In this document: positions 43,963 to 52,858 of the stretch, in pieces
How the letters are laid out: each line of letters opens with the position of its first letter
How positions within the stretch are numbered: position 1 is the stretch's first letter
Position numbers and translations under genes: made by a program
Origin: Alphaproteobacteria bacterium
Lineage (GTDB): Bacteria; Pseudomonadota; Alphaproteobacteria; Caulobacterales; Aquidulcibacteraceae
Assembly: GCA_018969015.1 (NCBI GenBank)
Contig: JAGWZE010000018.1
Span: 1-64,000 of the forward strand
Reading direction: 5' to 3'
DNA length: 64,000 nucleotides
The notes under the pieces: generated by a model
What the model was told of the DNA's origin: nothing
Seen by the model: only the letters and a program-made list of their open reading frames with translations
The model's database searches: none

Positions 43963-44793
43963 ATGCGCTATTTCAAGATGAACGGGTGCGGGAACGACTT
44001 CGTCATCTTCGACGCCCGCGCATACGGCGCCTTGAATCTCTCGCCCGAGCAGGCGCGGGCGATCGCTGATCGGCGAACGGGGGTGGGCTGCGATCAGGTA
44101 ATCGCGCTCGAAACCTCGATCCGCGGCGACGCCTTCATGCGCATCTGGAACGCCGACGGCGAAGAGGTCTCGGCCTGCGGCAACGCTGCCCGCTGCGTCG
44201 GCTGGATCCTCGGGAGCGAGGGGCTGGCCCGGCCCGTGAAGATCGAAACCAAGGCCGGCCTTCTGACGGCGACGGGCGCGGGCGAGAACCGCGTCACCGT
44301 CGACATGGGCTCGCCGCTGCTGAAGTGGGAGGAAATCCCGGTCGCGCGCGCCACGGACACCGTCCGGATGGACTACGCGGCGCCGGGGCCCTGGGGCCTG
44401 ACGGGGCCGGGCGGCGTGAATATGGGCAATCCGCATGCGGTGTTCGCGGTCGACGACGTCGACGCGCTGCCCGTCCACAAGATCGGACCTCTGGTGGAGC
44501 GGGACCCGTTCTTCCCGGAAGGGGTCAATGTCGGGTTCGTCTCGGTGCGGGGGGCGCGGAGCCTGCGGTTGCGGGTGTGGGAGCGGGGCGCGGGGCTGAC
44601 GAAGGCCTGCGGCACGGGCGCCTGCGCCGCCGTGGTCGCGGCAAGCCGCATGGGGCTCGTCGATCGCTATGCCGAACTGCAGCTGGATGGCGGCGTGCTG
44701 GAGCTCGAGTGGCGGGCCAAGGATGACCACGTCATCATGACGGGCCCGGTGGAGCTCGAAGGCGAGGACGATCTGGTGTCGCCTGCGGGATAG
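43963..44793 (+). CDS. dapF: Diaminopimelate epimerase
   Basis: 276 aa. Interconverts LL- and meso-diaminopimelate for lysine and peptidoglycan. Catalytic cysteines in SACGNAARC (Cys72) and KACGTGAC; the first motif has Ala where many bacteria have Gly, which is normal in Alphaproteobacteria. The start at 43963 follows GGAGGGTGG and gives MRYFKMNGCGNDF; longer starts are unlikely. Unlike many relatives it is not beside mtaB. Confidence 0.96.
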   Translation: MRYFKMNGCGNDFVIFDARAYGALNLSPEQARAIADRRTGVGCDQVIALETSIRGDAFMRIWNADGEEVSACGNAARCVGWILGSEGLARPVKIETKAGLLTATGAGENRVTVDMGSPLLKWEEIPVARATDTVRMDYAAPGPWGLTGPGGVNMGNPHAVFAVDDVDALPVHKIGPLVERDPFFPEGVNVGFVSVRGARSLRLRVWERGAGLTKACGTGACAAVVAASRMGLVDRYAELQLDGGVLELEWRAKDDHVIMTGPVELEGEDDLVSPAG

Positions 44794-44826
44794 GCGAGGC
44801 CGGGCGGGGCGGGCCGGCTGACGACG

Positions 44827-45027
44827 TCAGACCGTGATGTCGACGCCGCCGCGGGCGGCCGCTTCCTTTTCGCGCACGGCGTCGAGAACGATCTGAATCG
44901 CCTGCGGATCCATTTTGGCCGGCGGAAGCACGTTCAGCGCCGCATCGCGGACGCGGGGCGAACTCGACGCCAGGGCCATCGAGATTTCCCGGACCGTCGG
45001 GGCGGGCGGAACATTGGACGCGCTCAT
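44827..45027 (-). CDS. Small soluble protein, unknown family
   Basis: 66 aa from ATG 45027, chosen over an ATG ten codons upstream because GAAGGAGGGGAAG stands directly before it. A Ser/Pro-rich head, then two helices (SPRVRDAALNVLP, PQAIQIVLDAVREKEAA) reminiscent of a single HEAT- or armadillo-like pair, then GGVDITV. No signal or membrane segment. I do not recognise it. Confidence 0.7.
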   Translation of the reverse strand: MSASNVPPAPTVREISMALASSSPRVRDAALNVLPPAKMDPQAIQIVLDAVREKEAAARGGVDITV

Positions 45028-45137
45028 CTTCCCCTCCTTCTGCGGGGTTGAGCCCATTGTGGGCCGACGCGACCAGTGTTTCCCTTACACCCGTTAAGTC
45101 CCCGTCAAGGAACATGGTAAATTCGTTCGATCGCCCG

Positions 45138-45737
45138 TCATTCCGCGGCGGTGCGCAGATAGATCGAGTTTTTCGGCCGTTCGAACACCCGGCGCAGCAT
45201 CGGCTCGAAGGCCGCCAAGGGCATGGACTCATAGGCCGGGTCGAAGGCGTTCTGGTCGTGGCGATGGCAGAAGCGGGCCGTCAGCTCGAAATGCGGGTGG
45301 CCGCGGAACTGATCGCGCATGTTCCGATCAAGGCCCAGGTGGTGAAAGAAGTAATACCCCTGAAAGATCCCGTGGTGCTCGATCATCCAGTGGTGGGCTT
45401 CGGACACGAAGGGCTTCAGGATCGCGGCGGCGATGTCGGCGTGGTTCGACGGGCCGAGCGTGTCGCCGATGTCGTGCAGCAGGGCGCAGACGACGTATTC
45501 TTCGTCCATGCCGTCCCGATGGGCGAGGGTGGCCGATTGCAGAGAGTGCGTCAGGCGATCGACGGGGAAGCCGCCGAAATCGCCATCGAGGAGCTTCAGG
45601 TGCGTCAGGATGCGATCGGGCAGACCCTTGGCGAACGGGGCGGCGCAGGCGCCGATCTTGGCCCAGTCCTCGGCGGTGCCCTCCTGCATCGCCTTGAAGG
45701 TCGCGCGATCGCCCGAGTGATGTCCGTCCGCCGCCAT
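45138..45737 (-). CDS. HD-domain metal-dependent protein
   Basis: 199 aa. HD motif ALLHDIGD (about residues 83-90), an earlier His in RLTHSLQS and later histidines in HHWMIEHHGIFQGYYFFHHLG and CHRHDQ supply a full set of ligands for a dinuclear site. The arrangement resembles the PhnZ/MIOX-like oxygenase branch as much as classical HD phosphohydrolases, so either activity is possible. Lies between two convergent or divergent unlinked genes. Confidence 0.85.
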   Translation of the reverse strand: MAADGHHSGDRATFKAMQEGTAEDWAKIGACAAPFAKGLPDRILTHLKLLDGDFGGFPVDRLTHSLQSATLAHRDGMDEEYVVCALLHDIGDTLGPSNHADIAAAILKPFVSEAHHWMIEHHGIFQGYYFFHHLGLDRNMRDQFRGHPHFELTARFCHRHDQNAFDPAYESMPLAAFEPMLRRVFERPKNSIYLRTAAE

Positions 45738-45814
45738 GGGGCTCCTCCGAGTGTATGTCGTTTCCCCCAGGAGGCGGCGCCCGGGCCGGGTCTGTCAATG
45801 CGCTTGGGGCGATC

Positions 45815-46465
45815 ATGACTACGGCGGCGCAGGACGACGCGATGATGCGCCGGGCGCTGGCGCAGGCCGCCGCGCAACTGGGGCGGACGGCGCCCAATCC
45901 CAGCGTGGGGTGCGTGCTGGCGCGCGACGGCGTGGTGATCGCCGCCGCGGCGACGGGCGATGGCGGGCGCCCGCATGCGGAGGAGCAGGCCGTGGCGGCC
46001 GCAGGCGACGCCGCCCGGGGCGCCACCGCCTATGTGACGCTCGAACCCTGCGCGCGGCGGTCGTCTGGCGCGGCCTCGTGCACGGACGTCCTGATCGCGG
46101 CGGGTGTTGCGCGCGTGGTGATCGCGGTCGCTGATCCGCATCGGTTCGCGGACGGGGCGGGCCTGGCGCGATTGCGCGCGGCCGGGATCGAGATCGTGAC
46201 GGGCGTGTGCGAGGCCGAGGCGGCCGATCTCAATGCCGGGTTCTTCCGGGTGGTGCGCGAGGGGCTGCCGCTGGTGCAGTGGGCGTCGGGCTCTGACGCG
46301 GCGAGGTACGAGCGGCGGTTCACGGCCGCGCCGGGCGAGGATCTGCGGGCGGCGCTCGAGGCTGAGGCGGCGGCCGGCGCCACGCGGCTTTACGTGGACG
46401 ATCCGCGGCTGGCCGCCGCGCTCGAAGCGGCCGGCCTGCTCAGCCCGCCGCCGCGGACGCCTTGA
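45815..46465 (+). CDS. RibD-like deaminase, degenerate reductase half
   Basis: 216 aa, about 60% of RibD. The zinc motif HAE (in PHAEEQAV) and PC-x-C in EPCARRSSGAASC are in place for deamination of diaminohydroxyphosphoribosylaminopyrimidine, but the usual CSH-x-G-R-T-P-P-C sequence is not conserved and the reductase domain stops after about 60 residues (NAGFFRVV region). Either a specialised deaminase or a decaying riboflavin gene. Its 3-prime end overlaps the convergent glycosyltransferase by 26 nt. Confidence 0.75.
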   Translation: MTTAAQDDAMMRRALAQAAAQLGRTAPNPSVGCVLARDGVVIAAAATGDGGRPHAEEQAVAAAGDAARGATAYVTLEPCARRSSGAASCTDVLIAAGVARVVIAVADPHRFADGAGLARLRAAGIEIVTGVCEAEAADLNAGFFRVVREGLPLVQWASGSDAARYERRFTAAPGEDLRAALEAEAAAGATRLYVDDPRLAAALEAAGLLSPPPRTP

Positions 46466-47483
46466 TCTTGTCGTAGAGCGCCATGGCGGCGCGGACGAAC
46501 GCGATGCGCGTGAAGCGGGCTTCGTAGGCGCGACGGCCGTTGTCGACGAGGCGGCGGGCGGTCTCGCCATCCTCGAGCACGCGTCGGATCGCGTCGCGCA
46601 GGGCGGCTACGTCGTCCTTCGGCACGAGCAGGGCGTCCTCGTCGTGCGTGACGGTGGCGGCGGGGCCGGCGCTGTCTGCGACGACGAGCGGCTTGCCGGC
46701 GGCCCAGGCCTCCACGGTGACCGTGCCGAACGGCTCGTAGCGCGAGGGGAAGGCGACCACGTCGCACGCGGCGAGCAGGGCGGAGCGGTCGTTGCGCCAG
46801 CCCAGGAAGCGGATGCGCGCGTCGAGGCCGGCGGCGGTCGCGCGGGCTTTCAGTTCGGCTTCGAGCGGACCGGCGCCGGCGATCCATCCGTACACGCCGG
46901 GAAGCTGGGCCAGCGCATCGATCAGCGTGTCGATGCCCTTTTTCCAATGCAGGCGGGCGAGCGCGAGCACCACGGGCGCATCGTCCGGAGTCGACAGGCT
47001 CGCGCGCGAGACGGGCGGCGCGGCGGTGATGTTGGCGTAGGTGTGCAGCACGCCGACGCGCTCGGGCGGCGCGCCCTGTTCGACGATGTGGCGCGCGATG
47101 TCGGACGTGACGCCGACATGCCAGCTGCAGTTCTTGAAGCGGTTCAGTTTGTAGTAGCCGCCGTACCAGGCGAGGTTCTTCGCGCGCCACCGGCCGGGCG
47201 CGAACTCGCCCGCGCGGCCCATCCAGTAGTGGACGACGTCGGGCTGCAGCTCGTCGTGCGCGGACCTGATGCGCGCGGCGGTGTCGGCGCGCCAGAGGCG
47301 GTTGAACGAGGCGGTGCGCACCGGCACGCCGGCGGCGGCGAGGGCGGCGAGCCGTTCGGGGGAGTCCTGGCGCGTGACGACGCTCTGCGACACGCCGGCC
47401 TCGGCCAGCGCGAGCGCTCCGTCGAGCATCATGGTTTCAGCGCCGCCTTCCTTGGCGCCGGCCATCACGTGCAGCACGCGCAT
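46440..47483 (-). CDS. GT4-family glycosyltransferase
   Basis: 347 aa. GT-B fold with N-terminal glycine-rich loop GAKEGGAETM, acceptor domain and donor domain with the retaining E-x7-E motif EPFGTVTVE (about residues 262-270). Transfers a nucleotide sugar to a lipid or polysaccharide acceptor; no membrane segment. Next to kdsA in the same direction, so a role in LPS or exopolysaccharide assembly is plausible. Confidence 0.92.
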   Translation of the reverse strand: MRVLHVMAGAKEGGAETMMLDGALALAEAGVSQSVVTRQDSPERLAALAAAGVPVRTASFNRLWRADTAARIRSAHDELQPDVVHYWMGRAGEFAPGRWRAKNLAWYGGYYKLNRFKNCSWHVGVTSDIARHIVEQGAPPERVGVLHTYANITAAPPVSRASLSTPDDAPVVLALARLHWKKGIDTLIDALAQLPGVYGWIAGAGPLEAELKARATAAGLDARIRFLGWRNDRSALLAACDVVAFPSRYEPFGTVTVEAWAAGKPLVVADSAGPAATVTHDEDALLVPKDDVAALRDAIRRVLEDGETARRLVDNGRRAYEARFTRIAFVRAAMALYDKIKASAAAG

Positions 47484-47618
47484 GCGCTGTCCCCAGCCGC
47501 TTGGGACGCGCCCCGGCGGGCGGCCTGCGGTTCGCCCTCCTGTAACGGAACCGTCACCTGCCGGTCAAATGCTTGACGTCAAACGATGATCAGCGCGGGC
47601 CAAGGCGCGCGCTGCGCG

Positions 47619-48479
47619 TTACGCCCGCCCTTTGGCCAGCGCATCGAAGCGCATCAGCGTTTCGACGAGCGCGGGGAGTTCGGCGAACGGCACCATGTTC
47701 GGGCCGTCGCTCGGCGCCTTGTCGGGGTTTGGGTGGCTTTCGATGAACACCGCGGCGACGCCGATCGCCACCGCCGCGCGCGCCAGCACCGGCACGAACT
47801 CGCGCTCGCCGCCGGAGCTCTCGCCGCGGCCGCCGGGCTGCTGCACGGAGTGCGTCGCGTCGAACACCACCGGCGCGCCGATCGCTTTCAGGATCGGCAG
47901 CGCGCGCATGTCGGAGACGAGCGTGTTGTAGCCGAAGCTCACGCCGCGCTCGCACGTCATCACGTTCGGATTGCCCGAGCCCGTGATCTTGGCGACGACG
48001 TTTTTCATGTCCCAGGGCGCGAGGAACTGGCCCTTCTTGACGTTGATCGGCTTGCCCGTCTCGGCGGCCGCCACGAGCAGGTCGGTCTGGCGGGAGAGGA
48101 AGGCGGGGATCTGCAGCACGTCGGCGACGGCGGCGACGTCGGCGCATTGCTCCGGCAGGTGCACGTCCGTCAGGACCGGCACGTCGAGGCGCTCGCGGAT
48201 TTCCTGGAAGACGGGGCCGGCATAGTCGAGGCCGGCGCCGCGTGCGCCCTTGAGGCTGGAGCGGTTCGCCTTGTCGAAGCTCGTCTTGTAGATGAAGCCC
48301 GCCCCGGCCTTCTCGAACACGCCCTTGAGCCATTCCGCCGTTTCGAGCGCGTGCTCGCGGCTCTCCATGGCGCACGGGCCGCAGATGAAGGTGAGCGGCA
48401 GGTCGTTGCCGATGCGGACGGGACCGCTGCGCGGGCGGGGAACGGAGACGATGGAGGCGGGGGAGGTCATGCCGCTCAT
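47619..48479 (-). CDS. kdsA: 3-deoxy-8-phosphooctulonate synthase
   Basis: 286 aa. Condenses arabinose-5-phosphate with phosphoenolpyruvate to Kdo-8-phosphate for LPS. GPCAMES near residue 34 has Cys where the E. coli enzyme has Asn, the mark of the metal-dependent class typified by Aquifex. KTSFDKANRSS and FDATHSVQQPGG are present. Works with kdsD, encoded 2.3 kb away. Confidence 0.96.
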   Translation of the reverse strand: MSGMTSPASIVSVPRPRSGPVRIGNDLPLTFICGPCAMESREHALETAEWLKGVFEKAGAGFIYKTSFDKANRSSLKGARGAGLDYAGPVFQEIRERLDVPVLTDVHLPEQCADVAAVADVLQIPAFLSRQTDLLVAAAETGKPINVKKGQFLAPWDMKNVVAKITGSGNPNVMTCERGVSFGYNTLVSDMRALPILKAIGAPVVFDATHSVQQPGGRGESSGGEREFVPVLARAAVAIGVAAVFIESHPNPDKAPSDGPNMVPFAELPALVETLMRFDALAKGRA

Positions 48480-48523
48480 GTAGGGGATGGGCGGCGCGGG
48501 GTAAACCGGGGGGAGCCGTCGCG

Positions 48524-48826
48524 CTAGGCCGCGGCGGGAGGCTCAATACTGACAGACAGCTTCAAGCCGAGCGCTTTCAGCACCCCCAGCAGGGTCGTCA
48601 AACGCGGATTGCCATCGACGCTCAGCGATTTGTAGAGCGCTTCGCGTGTGACGCCCGCGCGTTCCGCGATCAGCGCCATGCCCTTCGACCGGGCAATGTC
48701 GCCTAACGTCGACGCGATGATCTGCGGATCGCCGTCTTCGAACGCCTCTTCGAGGTAGGCGACGACAGCTTCCGGGGTGTCGATGTAGTCGGCGCTGTCG
48801 AAGGGCTCGACGGATAACTTGCTCAT
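48524..48826 (-). CDS. HigA-type antitoxin (HTH)
   Basis: 100 aa. An acidic N-terminal region is followed by a helix-turn-helix (IAERAGVTREALYKSLS, about residues 53-69) and a closing TTLLGVLKALGLKLSV strand: the addiction-module antidote family that pairs with phage Gp49-like toxins. Its start overlaps the toxin stop by 4 nt, in the toxin-first order of HigBA systems. It should bind the operator at 49138-49155 together with the toxin. Confidence 0.92.
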   Translation of the reverse strand: MSKLSVEPFDSADYIDTPEAVVAYLEEAFEDGDPQIIASTLGDIARSKGMALIAERAGVTREALYKSLSVDGNPRLTTLLGVLKALGLKLSVSIEPPAAA

Positions 48827-49128
48827 GGGGCTTCCGATTCCCACTCTTTCGCCAGTGCCTTGGCGGTCTCGATGTCTTGGGTTTGGCTTGACTTGTCACC
48901 ACCTGCCAGCAGAAGGACCAACGCAGTACCGCGGGCGGCGAAGTAGACCCGATATCCTGGGCCCGTGTTGATGCGCATCTCGCTCACTCCGGATCCGACA
49001 GGGCGCACATCTCCGGCATTTCCGGCGGCAAGTCGCTTGATCCGATTGGTGATCTGCGCCCGCCCGCGCAGATCACGCAGACCTACAAACCAAGCGTTGA
49101 AGGCGGCAGTTCTCTGCACCTCTAGCAT
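48823..49128 (-). CDS. HigB/RelE-type toxin
   Basis: 101 aa. Phage-derived Gp49/HigB killer family (RelE superfamily mRNA interferases): TAAFNAWFVGLRDLRGRAQI start, GYRVYFAARGT and the LLLAGGDKSSQTQDIE terminus are typical. Cleaves mRNA at the ribosome when free of antitoxin. Predicted transcription start is only about 8 nt upstream of its ATG. Genes on both sides are chromosomal housekeeping genes. Confidence 0.93.
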   Translation of the reverse strand: MLEVQRTAAFNAWFVGLRDLRGRAQITNRIKRLAAGNAGDVRPVGSGVSEMRINTGPGYRVYFAARGTALVLLLAGGDKSSQTQDIETAKALAKEWESEAP

Positions 49129-49137
49129 TCGGACGTC

Positions 49138-49171
49138 TGTAGTTTATAGATTACAACGGCTGCTCTTTCAA
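49138..49171 (-). promoter_or_regulatory. Toxin-antitoxin promoter and operator
   Basis: On the minus strand TTGAAA (49166-49171), 17 bp, and TATAAA (49143-49148) form a near-consensus promoter. It overlaps TGTAGTTTATAGATTACA (49138-49155), in which 14 of 18 positions are palindromic. The pair is the expected autoregulatory site, ending about 10 nt before the toxin ATG. Confidence 0.82.
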
Positions 49172-49216
49172 GGTTGATCCATCGCTTCGACGGCGCAAAG
49201 CGCGGCGTCGCCCACT

Positions 49217-49588
49217 TCAGGCCTGCCCCGCGCCCTTCATCATCGTCGCGAGGTCGAAGTATTCGCGCCAGACGGTGATCTTCCCGTTTTGGACCTCCAT
49301 CACGCCGGTCACCGGGAGTTCGAACCAGCCCGTCGCGCTGCGGTGGCGGTCGAGGCGTTCGACGAAGACGACGGGGCCGTCGGCGGCGGTGCGCAGCAGG
49401 CGGAACTCGTTTTCGAGGATCGGGTCGAAGAAGGGCTCGAGCACGGATCGCACGCCTTCGGGGCCGCGCACCGTGCCCATGGGCAGGTTGGTGTATTCGC
49501 AGTCCGGCGCGATCAGCGCGAGCGCGGTGGCGTAGTCCATCTTCTCCATCGCGTTGAGGAAGGCGAGGACGGTGTCGAGCGGGGTCAT
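49217..49588 (-). CDS. Limonene-1,2-epoxide hydrolase/SnoaL-fold protein
   Basis: 123 aa from ATG 49588. Cone-shaped fold with DCEYTNLPMG, RGPEGVRSVLEPFF and WREYFDLATM; the Asp-Arg-Asp set of limonene epoxide hydrolase is partly recognisable (R in RGPEG, D in EYFD). Opens epoxides or isomerises polyketide-like compounds; the substrate is unproven. Separated from galE by 90 bp. Confidence 0.88.
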   Translation of the reverse strand: MTPLDTVLAFLNAMEKMDYATALALIAPDCEYTNLPMGTVRGPEGVRSVLEPFFDPILENEFRLLRTAADGPVVFVERLDRHRSATGWFELPVTGVMEVQNGKITVWREYFDLATMMKGAGQA

Positions 49589-49678
49589 GGCGGCGTCTCC
49601 CAGTGCCTGAGGAGACGATGCGCCGGGCGAGGGAAGCGTCGCAATTACCTCGCACGTCAAGTGGCTACGTCGTCGGGA

Positions 49679-50686
49679 TCAGTTGAAGACGCGCGCTTCC
49701 ATTTGCGAATGCCACGCCCAGGCGTCGGCGAGGATGGTGTCGAGCGTGCGCGTCGGCCGCCAGCCGAGCATCGTCGCGGCCTTGGAGGCGTCGGCCACCA
49801 GCGCGGGCGCGTCGCCGGGGCGGCGCGGGGCGACGGCGGCGTCGAGCGGACGGCCGGTGACGCGTTCGATGGCGGCGAGCAGCTCCTTCACGGTGACGCC
49901 ATCGCCGGTGCCGAGATTGAAGGCCTGCGTGTCGCCGCCGTCGAGCAGGCGGCGCAGCGCGCGCACGTGCGCGTCAGCGAGGTCGAGGACGTGGATGTAG
50001 TCGCGCACGCAGGTGCCGTCGCGGGTGTCGTAGTCGTCGCCGAACACGGAGAAGCCCTGGCGCCGGCCAAGCTGCGCGAACAGCGCGAGCGGGATCGCGT
50101 GCGTTTCGGGGGAGTGGCGCTCGCCGAGGCCCAGGTCCGGCGCGGCGCCGGCGGCGTTGAAATAGCGCAGAAGCGCGGCGCGCAGGCCATAGGCGGCGCC
50201 CATGTCCAGGATGGCGCGCTCCACCATCAGCTTCGTCCAGCCATAGGGATTGATCGGCGCCTGGGGATGGGTCTCGTCCAGCGGCAGCCGTTGCGGCGGG
50301 CCGTAGGTGGCGCAGGTCGAGGAGAACACGATCTTGTCGACGTCGTTCGCGCGCATGGCGGCGAGCAGCGCAAGGGCGCCGCGGACGTTGACGTCATAGA
50401 AGGCGGCCGGGTCCTTCACGCTTTCGCCGACCTCGATCAGGGCCGCGAAGTGCAGGACGGCGGCGGGGCGGACGGCGCGGATCAGGGCGGTCATCGCCGC
50501 CTCGTCGCGAATGTCGATCTCGTGCAGGGGGCCGAACTTGGCGAAGGCGCGGTGGCCGTTGGTCAGCGTGTCTACGACCTCGACGCGGTAGCCCGCCTGG
50601 CTCAAAGCGAAACAGGTATGCGCGCCGACATAGCCCGCGCCGCCGGTCACGAGGATCGTTTCCCGGCTCTCGTCCGTTGTGGTCAT
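49679..50686 (-). CDS. galE: UDP-glucose 4-epimerase
   Basis: 335 aa. Extended SDR interconverting UDP-glucose and UDP-galactose for cell-surface sugars. TGGAGYVG, SSTCATYG, YGWTK (YxxxK) and the C-terminal PRRPGDAPAL are present. Start at 50686 avoids an unconserved 19-residue head. Divergent from kdsD. Confidence 0.95.
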   Translation of the reverse strand: MTTTDESRETILVTGGAGYVGAHTCFALSQAGYRVEVVDTLTNGHRAFAKFGPLHEIDIRDEAAMTALIRAVRPAAVLHFAALIEVGESVKDPAAFYDVNVRGALALLAAMRANDVDKIVFSSTCATYGPPQRLPLDETHPQAPINPYGWTKLMVERAILDMGAAYGLRAALLRYFNAAGAAPDLGLGERHSPETHAIPLALFAQLGRRQGFSVFGDDYDTRDGTCVRDYIHVLDLADAHVRALRRLLDGGDTQAFNLGTGDGVTVKELLAAIERVTGRPLDAAVAPRRPGDAPALVADASKAATMLGWRPTRTLDTILADAWAWHSQMEARVFN

Positions 50687-50833
50687 GGCCCAGCCTCCAT
50701 GGGGCGTCGCCGTGGCCGGCGCGCCGCCCGTCTGGAAATGCACGTTCCGGGCCGGGGGTCCACCGGCGGAGGACGCCTCGGTCCGGCCCGCGGCGCCTGT
50801 GGCGGGGCCGGCCCGGCGGGGCTAAGAGGGCGC

Positions 50834-51817
50834 ATGAGCCTGACCATCGATCCCGCCGCCGCCCGCGCGGCCGCCGCCGACACCCTCGAAGCCGAGGCCG
50901 AGGGCCTGCACGCCATGACCCGCGCCCTCGATGGCGCGCTTGGGGAAGCCTTCGTCGCCGCCTGCGCCGCCCTGGCCGCGGTGAAGGGGCGCGTCGTCGT
51001 GACCGGGATGGGCAAGAGCGGCCACATCGCGCGCAAGATCGCCGCGACCTTCGCCTCCACCGGCACGCCGGCGCAATTCGTTCACCCGGCCGAAGCGAGC
51101 CATGGCGATCTCGGCATGATCACGGCGGACGATTGCGTCCTGGCCCTGTCGCGGTCGGGCGACACCGCCGAGCTGACGGACCTGATCCACCATTGCCGGC
51201 GTCTCGGTATTCCGCTGATCGGGGTGACGTTCCGGGCCGAGAGCGCCCTGGCCAAAGCGTCGACCGTCGCGCTGACATTGCCCGATTGCGGCGAGGCGAG
51301 CGACGAGGCGCCGGCGCCGACGACGTCCACCACCATGACGCTGGCGATGGGCGACGCGCTCGCGGTGGCGCTGCTGCGGGCCGCCGGGTTCGACCAGCGC
51401 GCGTTCGGGCGCCTGCATCCGGGCGGCAAGCTCGGCGCGCTGTTGAAGCACGTGCGCGACGTGATGCGCGCGGGCGACGGCGCCCCTCTGGTGCGCGCGG
51501 GGACGCCGACGCGCGAGGTGCTCGACGCGATGACGCGCGGCGGTATCGGCGCGGCCGGCGTCGTGGACGGCGCGGGCAAGCTCGTCGGCGTCGTCACCGA
51601 TGGGGATCTGCGCCGGCGTCTCACGCCGGAGACCTATGCCGGCACGGTCGAAGCGCTGATGACCGCCGACCCCAAGCACATCGCCGCGGACGCGCCGCTC
51701 GCCGACGCGATCGCCTTCATGAACGCCCGCAAGATCACGAACCTGTTTGTGGTCGAGGCCGGGCGTCCCGTGGGTGTTGTGCATCTTCACGATCTGTTGT
51801 CCGCTGGCGTCCGCTGA
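50834..51817 (+). CDS. kdsD: Arabinose-5-phosphate isomerase KdsD
   Basis: 327 aa. An SIS domain (TGMGKSGHIARKIAATFASTGTPAQFVHP) and two C-terminal CBS domains. Converts ribulose-5-phosphate to arabinose-5-phosphate, the substrate of KdsA. The histidine of SHGDLG and the LHPGGKLG motif mark this family. Twenty-nine nt upstream of the GST gene. Confidence 0.95.
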   Translation: MSLTIDPAAARAAAADTLEAEAEGLHAMTRALDGALGEAFVAACAALAAVKGRVVVTGMGKSGHIARKIAATFASTGTPAQFVHPAEASHGDLGMITADDCVLALSRSGDTAELTDLIHHCRRLGIPLIGVTFRAESALAKASTVALTLPDCGEASDEAPAPTTSTTMTLAMGDALAVALLRAAGFDQRAFGRLHPGGKLGALLKHVRDVMRAGDGAPLVRAGTPTREVLDAMTRGGIGAAGVVDGAGKLVGVVTDGDLRRRLTPETYAGTVEALMTADPKHIAADAPLADAIAFMNARKITNLFVVEAGRPVGVVHLHDLLSAGVR

Positions 51818-51845
51818 CGCGGGACGTCCAGCCAGGGAGGCTCCC

Positions 51846-52826
51846 ATGCAACCGCCGTTTCGCCTGTTCGGCGCGGAGTTGTCGCCCTATTCGGTGAAGG
51901 TGCGGTCGTACCTGCGCTACAAGGGCATCGCGCACACCTGGATCCCGCGCGGACCGGCCGCGCAGGCCGAGTTCCAGAAATACGCCAAGCTGCCGCTGGT
52001 GCCGCTGATCGTCGGCGCCGACGACGTGGCGATGCAGGACTCCACGCCGATCCTCGAGCGTCTCGAAGCCGCGCATCCCGCGCCCTCGATCACGCCGGAC
52101 GATCCGCGCGCGGCGTTCCTCTCGTCGCTGATCGAGGAGTACGCGGACGAGTGGCTCAACAAGGCCATGTTCCATTTCCGTTGGGCCTACGAGGCCGATC
52201 AGCTGTGGGCCGCCAAGCGCATCGTCGACATGATGACCGAGGGCGCGCCGGCGCCGGATCGCCGCCCGATCGAGGCGGCCGTGCGCGAGCGCATGATCGG
52301 TCGGTTGTCGTTCGTCGGCTCCAACAGCCTGACGGGGCCGTTCATCGAGCGCTCGTTCCGGCGCTTCGCCGATCTCCTCGAGGCGCATCTGCGCGGCCGC
52401 CCCTATCTCTTCGGGCACCGGCCGGCGCTCGCCGATTTCGGCGTCTTCGGGCAGGTGTACGAACTGCTCTCGGATCCGACGCCCGGCGGCATCCTGCGGG
52501 CGCACCATCCGCACGTGGTCGACTATGTCGAGCGCATGCTGGAGCCGGAGCCGCAGGGCGAGTGGGATCCGCCCGAGGCGCTGGCGCCGACGCTCGCGCC
52601 GCTGCTGCAAAGCGAGGTGCGGGTGTTCCTGCGCTGGAGCGCGGCGAACGCCGCGGCGGGCGACGCTCCGTACACGGTCGATCTCGACGGCGCGGCGTTC
52701 AGCCAGGAGCCGCAGAAATATGCTGTGAAGTCGCTGGCGGCGATCCGGGAGAAGTACCGCGCCGCGAAACGCGACGACCTCGACGCCCTTCTGGGCGCCG
52801 AGGCCGCTGCCGTGCTTGCGGGTTAG
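51846..52826 (+). CDS. Glutathione S-transferase-like protein
   Basis: 326 aa, longer than typical. An N-terminal GST domain (FRLFGAELSPYSVKVRSYLR) and a long helical C-terminal region with W-rich helices, as in the DUF952/GstA-like or metaxin-like group. The Ser in SPYS suits glutathione thiolate activation. Substrate unknown; shares a short gap with kdsD and may be co-transcribed. Confidence 0.85.
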   Translation: MQPPFRLFGAELSPYSVKVRSYLRYKGIAHTWIPRGPAAQAEFQKYAKLPLVPLIVGADDVAMQDSTPILERLEAAHPAPSITPDDPRAAFLSSLIEEYADEWLNKAMFHFRWAYEADQLWAAKRIVDMMTEGAPAPDRRPIEAAVRERMIGRLSFVGSNSLTGPFIERSFRRFADLLEAHLRGRPYLFGHRPALADFGVFGQVYELLSDPTPGGILRAHHPHVVDYVERMLEPEPQGEWDPPEALAPTLAPLLQSEVRVFLRWSAANAAAGDAPYTVDLDGAAFSQEPQKYAVKSLAAIREKYRAAKRDDLDALLGAEAAAVLAG

Positions 52827-52858
52827 GGAGCGGGGAGGAAACGCTCCCGGAAGACCGA

